Assembly: GCF_900007165.1 (NCBI RefSeq)
Contig: NZ_CYGY02000004.1
Coordinates: 1-64,000, forward strand
DNA: 64,000 nucleotides
Source of the DNA: Paraburkholderia piptadeniae
GTDB taxonomy: Bacteria; Pseudomonadota; Gammaproteobacteria; Burkholderiales; Burkholderiaceae
Direction: 5' to 3'
Shown: piece after piece, positions 61,934-64,000 of the stretch
How positions within the stretch are numbered: position 1 is the first letter of the stretch
Layout: the number at the start of each line of letters is the position of its first letter
Translations under genes and position numbers: made by a program
The notes under the pieces: model-generated
Databases searched by the model: none
Told to the model about the DNA's origin: nothing
What the model saw: only the letters and a program-made list of their open reading frames with translations

Positions 61934-62119
61934 TTGGGCGTGGTGCGCGCGCGGTTTCTCAAGCGCAGCGGCGGCACCGTGCCGACGAACGATCTGCTGC
62001 AACTCGCGGGCGTCACGCAGGCTTCGCCCGTCCTGCCCGAGTGGGTTGTGCAGTGGAACGCGGCCGAAGCCGGTATGACGATTCCGCCCGCAGCGCGTGA
62101 GGCGTCGGCGCAGACGTGA
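61934..62119 (+). CDS. Short hypothetical protein or gene remnant
   Basis: From a TTG this frame codes 61 residues (VVRARFLKRSGGTVPTNDLL, then LAGVTQASPVLPEWVVQWNA). The frame stays open to about 61870, and the amino-acid pattern looks like real protein rather than antisense noise. There is no clear ribosome site, and no family is recognised. It may be the tail of a decayed gene. Confidence 0.35.
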   Translation: MGVVRARFLKRSGGTVPTNDLLQLAGVTQASPVLPEWVVQWNAAEAGMTIPPAAREASAQT

Positions 62120-62175
62120 ATCAAGTGAAGGACAGGTTCGCGCTGCGTCGCCCACTGTTCTCATATGCAACGAAA

Positions 62176-62204
62176 ACGCCACGGCATACATCATGCCGTG
62201 GCGT
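62176..62204 (-). terminator. Rho-independent terminator after the TAXI protein gene
   Basis: ACGCCACGGCAT (62176-62187) pairs perfectly with ATGCCGTGGCGT (62193-62204) over a 5-base loop. On the minus strand the hairpin is followed by TTTTCGTT. It lies 36 bases past the stop at 62240 and fits an intrinsic terminator for that gene. Confidence 0.85.
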
Positions 62205-62239
62205 CTCGCGTCGATGAAGAAGCGTCCCGGGTTCGAACG

Positions 62240-63361
62240 TCACTTCCCGCACAACAGTAGCAAGCGCTCCTGATCCGAGCAAGGACGCTTGTTGACTTTA
62301 GGCGGCGGCGCGGGCTGTTGGGCGGAGGTCGTCGGCGTGCCGGCCGCGCGGTGTGCGATGCACGCGCGCAAATGTCGTTCGATGGGCGGATAGTATTGCC
62401 AGCCTTTCGTGAGCGGCGGCAGTTCGAGCTTCACCTGCTTCCACTTCGGATGCCCTTTCTCCTGGAGCACCTCGAAGTTGGTGCACAGCGAATCGGCGAA
62501 GCGGTTCAGATTGCTGACCGTGTCGCGCAAGCCGTAGTCGTACGTGACGAGAAACGCCTTGACGGTGAGCGTCGGCACGTCTTCTTTAAGCCAGTTCGGA
62601 TAGCTGCTCTGGCGGATCGTCGCCGGAAAATACGTCTCCTTCGCGCGCGCCGTTTCGGGCGCGTTCGTGTCGAGTCGCAGGAAGCGGATCTGCGACAGCA
62701 GATCGGGGTTCATGTCGGTGAAGAGCTTTGCCGGCTGTCCCGCCACGATCACGGCCACGTCGATCTTCTTCACGACGAGCGCGGCGATCGCGTCCTCGTT
62801 GCTCAGGCTCTGCACGTTCTGCTCGGGAATCGGCTGGTTGAACATCAGCCGGTAAAGCGTCGTTGCCGATTGCGCAGTGCCGCTGCCGATCGGGCCGATG
62901 CTGATCACCTTGTCCTTGATCTCGTTGATCGTATTCATCGGCGAGTCGTTGCGCACGACAAAATAAATCTCTTCGTTATAGAGCGGCATGATAAGGCGCA
63001 ACGGGCGGATCGTCGTGCCGGCGTCCGCGTTGCCCGAGTTCGCCATGTCGATATAGGCCTGATACACATCGGATTGCACGAGCGCGAGCTTGACGCCTGG
63101 CTCGAAACGCATGCGCTGCACGTTTTCCGCGGAGCCTTTCGACGGCATCACTTCGAGGTCGATGCCTGCCGGCTGCGCGACATATTTCGCGAGGTCGGCG
63201 CCGATCTGGATGTACGTGCCACGCTCCTGTCCCGTGACGATCTTGTAGTGCGCGGCGACGCCGGCTGCCGCCGCTGCCCCCGTCGCCCCAGCAGCGATGG
63301 CGACGGACGCGATCAATAAGCTCACCAGCGCCGTCAATCCCGTCAGTATTGTTCTGAGCAT
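62240..63361 (-). CDS. TAXI-family TRAP transporter solute-binding protein
   Basis: This 373-residue periplasmic protein has a Sec signal peptide. The TAXI pattern follows: YKIVTGQERGTYIQIGADLA, EVMPSKGSAENVQRM, LALVQSDVYQAYI and ISIGPIGSGTAQSATTLYRL. TAXI proteins usually bind dicarboxylates or amino acids for a fused DctQM membrane partner. No such partner is in the window. A Pro/Gln/Ala-rich tail with two cysteines near the end (KRPCSDQERLLLLCGK) is unusual and may form a disulfide. Confidence 0.88.
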   Translation of the reverse strand: MLRTILTGLTALVSLLIASVAIAAGATGAAAAAGVAAHYKIVTGQERGTYIQIGADLAKYVAQPAGIDLEVMPSKGSAENVQRMRFEPGVKLALVQSDVYQAYIDMANSGNADAGTTIRPLRLIMPLYNEEIYFVVRNDSPMNTINEIKDKVISIGPIGSGTAQSATTLYRLMFNQPIPEQNVQSLSNEDAIAALVVKKIDVAVIVAGQPAKLFTDMNPDLLSQIRFLRLDTNAPETARAKETYFPATIRQSSYPNWLKEDVPTLTVKAFLVTYDYGLRDTVSNLNRFADSLCTNFEVLQEKGHPKWKQVKLELPPLTKGWQYYPPIERHLRACIAHRAAGTPTTSAQQPAPPPKVNKRPCSDQERLLLLCGK

Positions 63362-63488
63362 GGTCTACCTACCTTATGGTGTGTTGAAACGCATGCGCCT
63401 AACGGATAGCACGCATGCTCCGTTACTTCAGGCTTGCAATACCTGTGTGCTGCGTCTTCCCGGTTGCGTGACGTGCTCTGCTATTTGT

Positions 63489-64000
63489 TCACTTGTTCGC
63501 CGATGGCGAATGCTTCCAGCCCGAATCGATGATTGCGCGCATTTCGGCGTCGACGCCGCTGGCTGCGCTCGCCGCGTTGCTGCTTGTCGCGTTCGTTGCC
63601 GCGTTTGTTGCCGGGTTCGTCGCCGTGGAATTCGCGGTGACGCTCGTTGCCGTCGCGGTGCTTTTCGTCGCGATTGCGGGCGGCAGTGTCGGCAGCACCG
63701 GCGTGCCGTTCGCATTGGCATTCGTGGCTGCCGTCGCGGGCGCGGCCGCGCTGGCGAGCGGCTTCCAGCCCGTCGAAAGAATCACGCGTTCGAGCAATGA
63801 CTGCGCGTCCTCGCTGCTGACGTCGATCGCGAGCGCGTGCGCTGCATGCTCGCGCACGCAGCTCCACAGCTTGTCTTTCGCGCAGTTGCTCGCCACGCTG
63901 AGCGCCGCGTCGCGCCTTTTCTCGCGGTCGCCGATTTCGCTCTGGACCTGCGATGCGTCCGCGTTGTTCGGCTCGATCGACATCGCGTCGGCAAGCGCCG
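63489..64000 (-). CDS. Hypothetical protein, 5' end beyond window
   Basis: The frame remains open to the window edge, so the start is probably outside. An ATG at 63983 exists (MSIEPNNADASQ). The visible part has a helical segment (REKRRDAALSVASNCAKDKL, then SCVREHAAHALAIDVSSEDA) resembling a tetratricopeptide-like repeat. A Thr/Ala/Asn-rich low-complexity stretch follows (about 80-140). It ends with DAEMRAIIDSGWKHSPSANK. No family is recognised. It follows the TAXI gene in the reverse direction with 127 bases between. Confidence 0.6.
   Translation of the reverse strand, partial: ALADAMSIEPNNADASQVQSEIGDREKRRDAALSVASNCAKDKLWSCVREHAAHALAIDVSSEDAQSLLERVILSTGWKPLASAAAPATAATNANANGTPVLPTLPPAIATKSTATATSVTANSTATNPATNAATNATSSNAASAASGVDAEMRAIIDSGWKHSPSANK

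Larger units (their letters stand above)
61839..62239. other. Spacer with one doubtful short ORF and a terminator
   Basis: The stretch between the acetyltransferase start and the TAXI protein stop holds one doubtful short ORF (61934-62119) and the hairpin at 62176-62204. Nothing else is recognised. Confidence 0.4.

Overview
The window is GC-rich, densely coded DNA of the Burkholderiaceae type (Paraburkholderia, Caballeronia or Burkholderia). The evidence is a complete malonate decarboxylase cluster, a DUF4148 protein, divergent LysR/transporter pairs, a PoxB of the beta/gamma-proteobacterial kind and a short-Q-loop (CioAB-type) bd oxidase. There is no rRNA, tRNA, CRISPR array or prophage. The mix of transporters, regulators and catabolic operons suggests an accessory-rich part of the genome, perhaps a second chromosome.

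Layout. 1-8.7 kb: LysR/FUSC efflux pair, a small secreted protein, an acetate/succinate CoA-transferase, a membrane phosphodiesterase, a RutE-like reductase and an AlkB-like dioxygenase. 8.8-17.4 kb: a GntR regulator and mdcA-B-C-D-E-G-H on the minus strand, divergent from an MFS carrier that probably imports malonate. 17.5-25.4 kb: an EamA/LysR pair, a Ser/Gln-rich secreted protein, arylamine N-acetyltransferase, a membrane methyltransferase, PoxB and two more small secreted proteins. 26-38.7 kb: a catabolic locus in three units. One holds a polar amino-acid ABC importer, a histidine-ammonia-lyase homologue and a HutC-type regulator. The second, converging on it, holds another such importer with another HutC-type regulator. 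The third holds a 2-oxoglutarate-type dioxygenase and an FAD-linked 2-hydroxyacid dehydrogenase. 38.7-42.2 kb: a large GMC oxidoreductase fused to an alpha/beta hydrolase. 42.5-50.5 kb: a sigma-like protein, a hybrid sensor kinase, a LuxR-type response regulator and the bd oxidase operon. 50.9-58.4 kb: a probable acquired island with a CBS/BON protein, sugar ABC importer, PBP7-like peptidase and IS6 relic, bounded by direct repeats of the 3' end of a tautomerase gene. 58.3-64 kb: urea transporter, class II aldolase and tautomerase operon, then assorted single genes.

The strongest candidate for something new is the 26-38.7 kb locus. Its lyase keeps most of the histidine ammonia-lyase fold signatures but lacks exactly the Ala-Ser-Gly tripeptide that forms the MIO cofactor, and has Leu where the catalytic Tyr of the QDPYS motif should be. 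It is therefore unlikely to be an ordinary histidine ammonia-lyase. The best-known precedent for an MIO-free member is ergothionase, which removes trimethylamine from a betaine. Two importers, two HutC-like regulators and shared GTATATAC-type palindromes suggest uptake and lyase-type breakdown of a betaine-like or otherwise modified amino acid. The substrate is not determinable from sequence alone.

Other notable signals are three small secreted proteins sharing a Cys...Cys-x-[IMN]-[YF]-F-G-[SN] C-terminus, the tautomerase-bounded island, an interspersed palindromic repeat at 8.0 and 20.7 kb, intercistronic hairpins after three ABC binding-protein genes, and a 74-bp tandem duplication covering the 3' end of the MFS gene.
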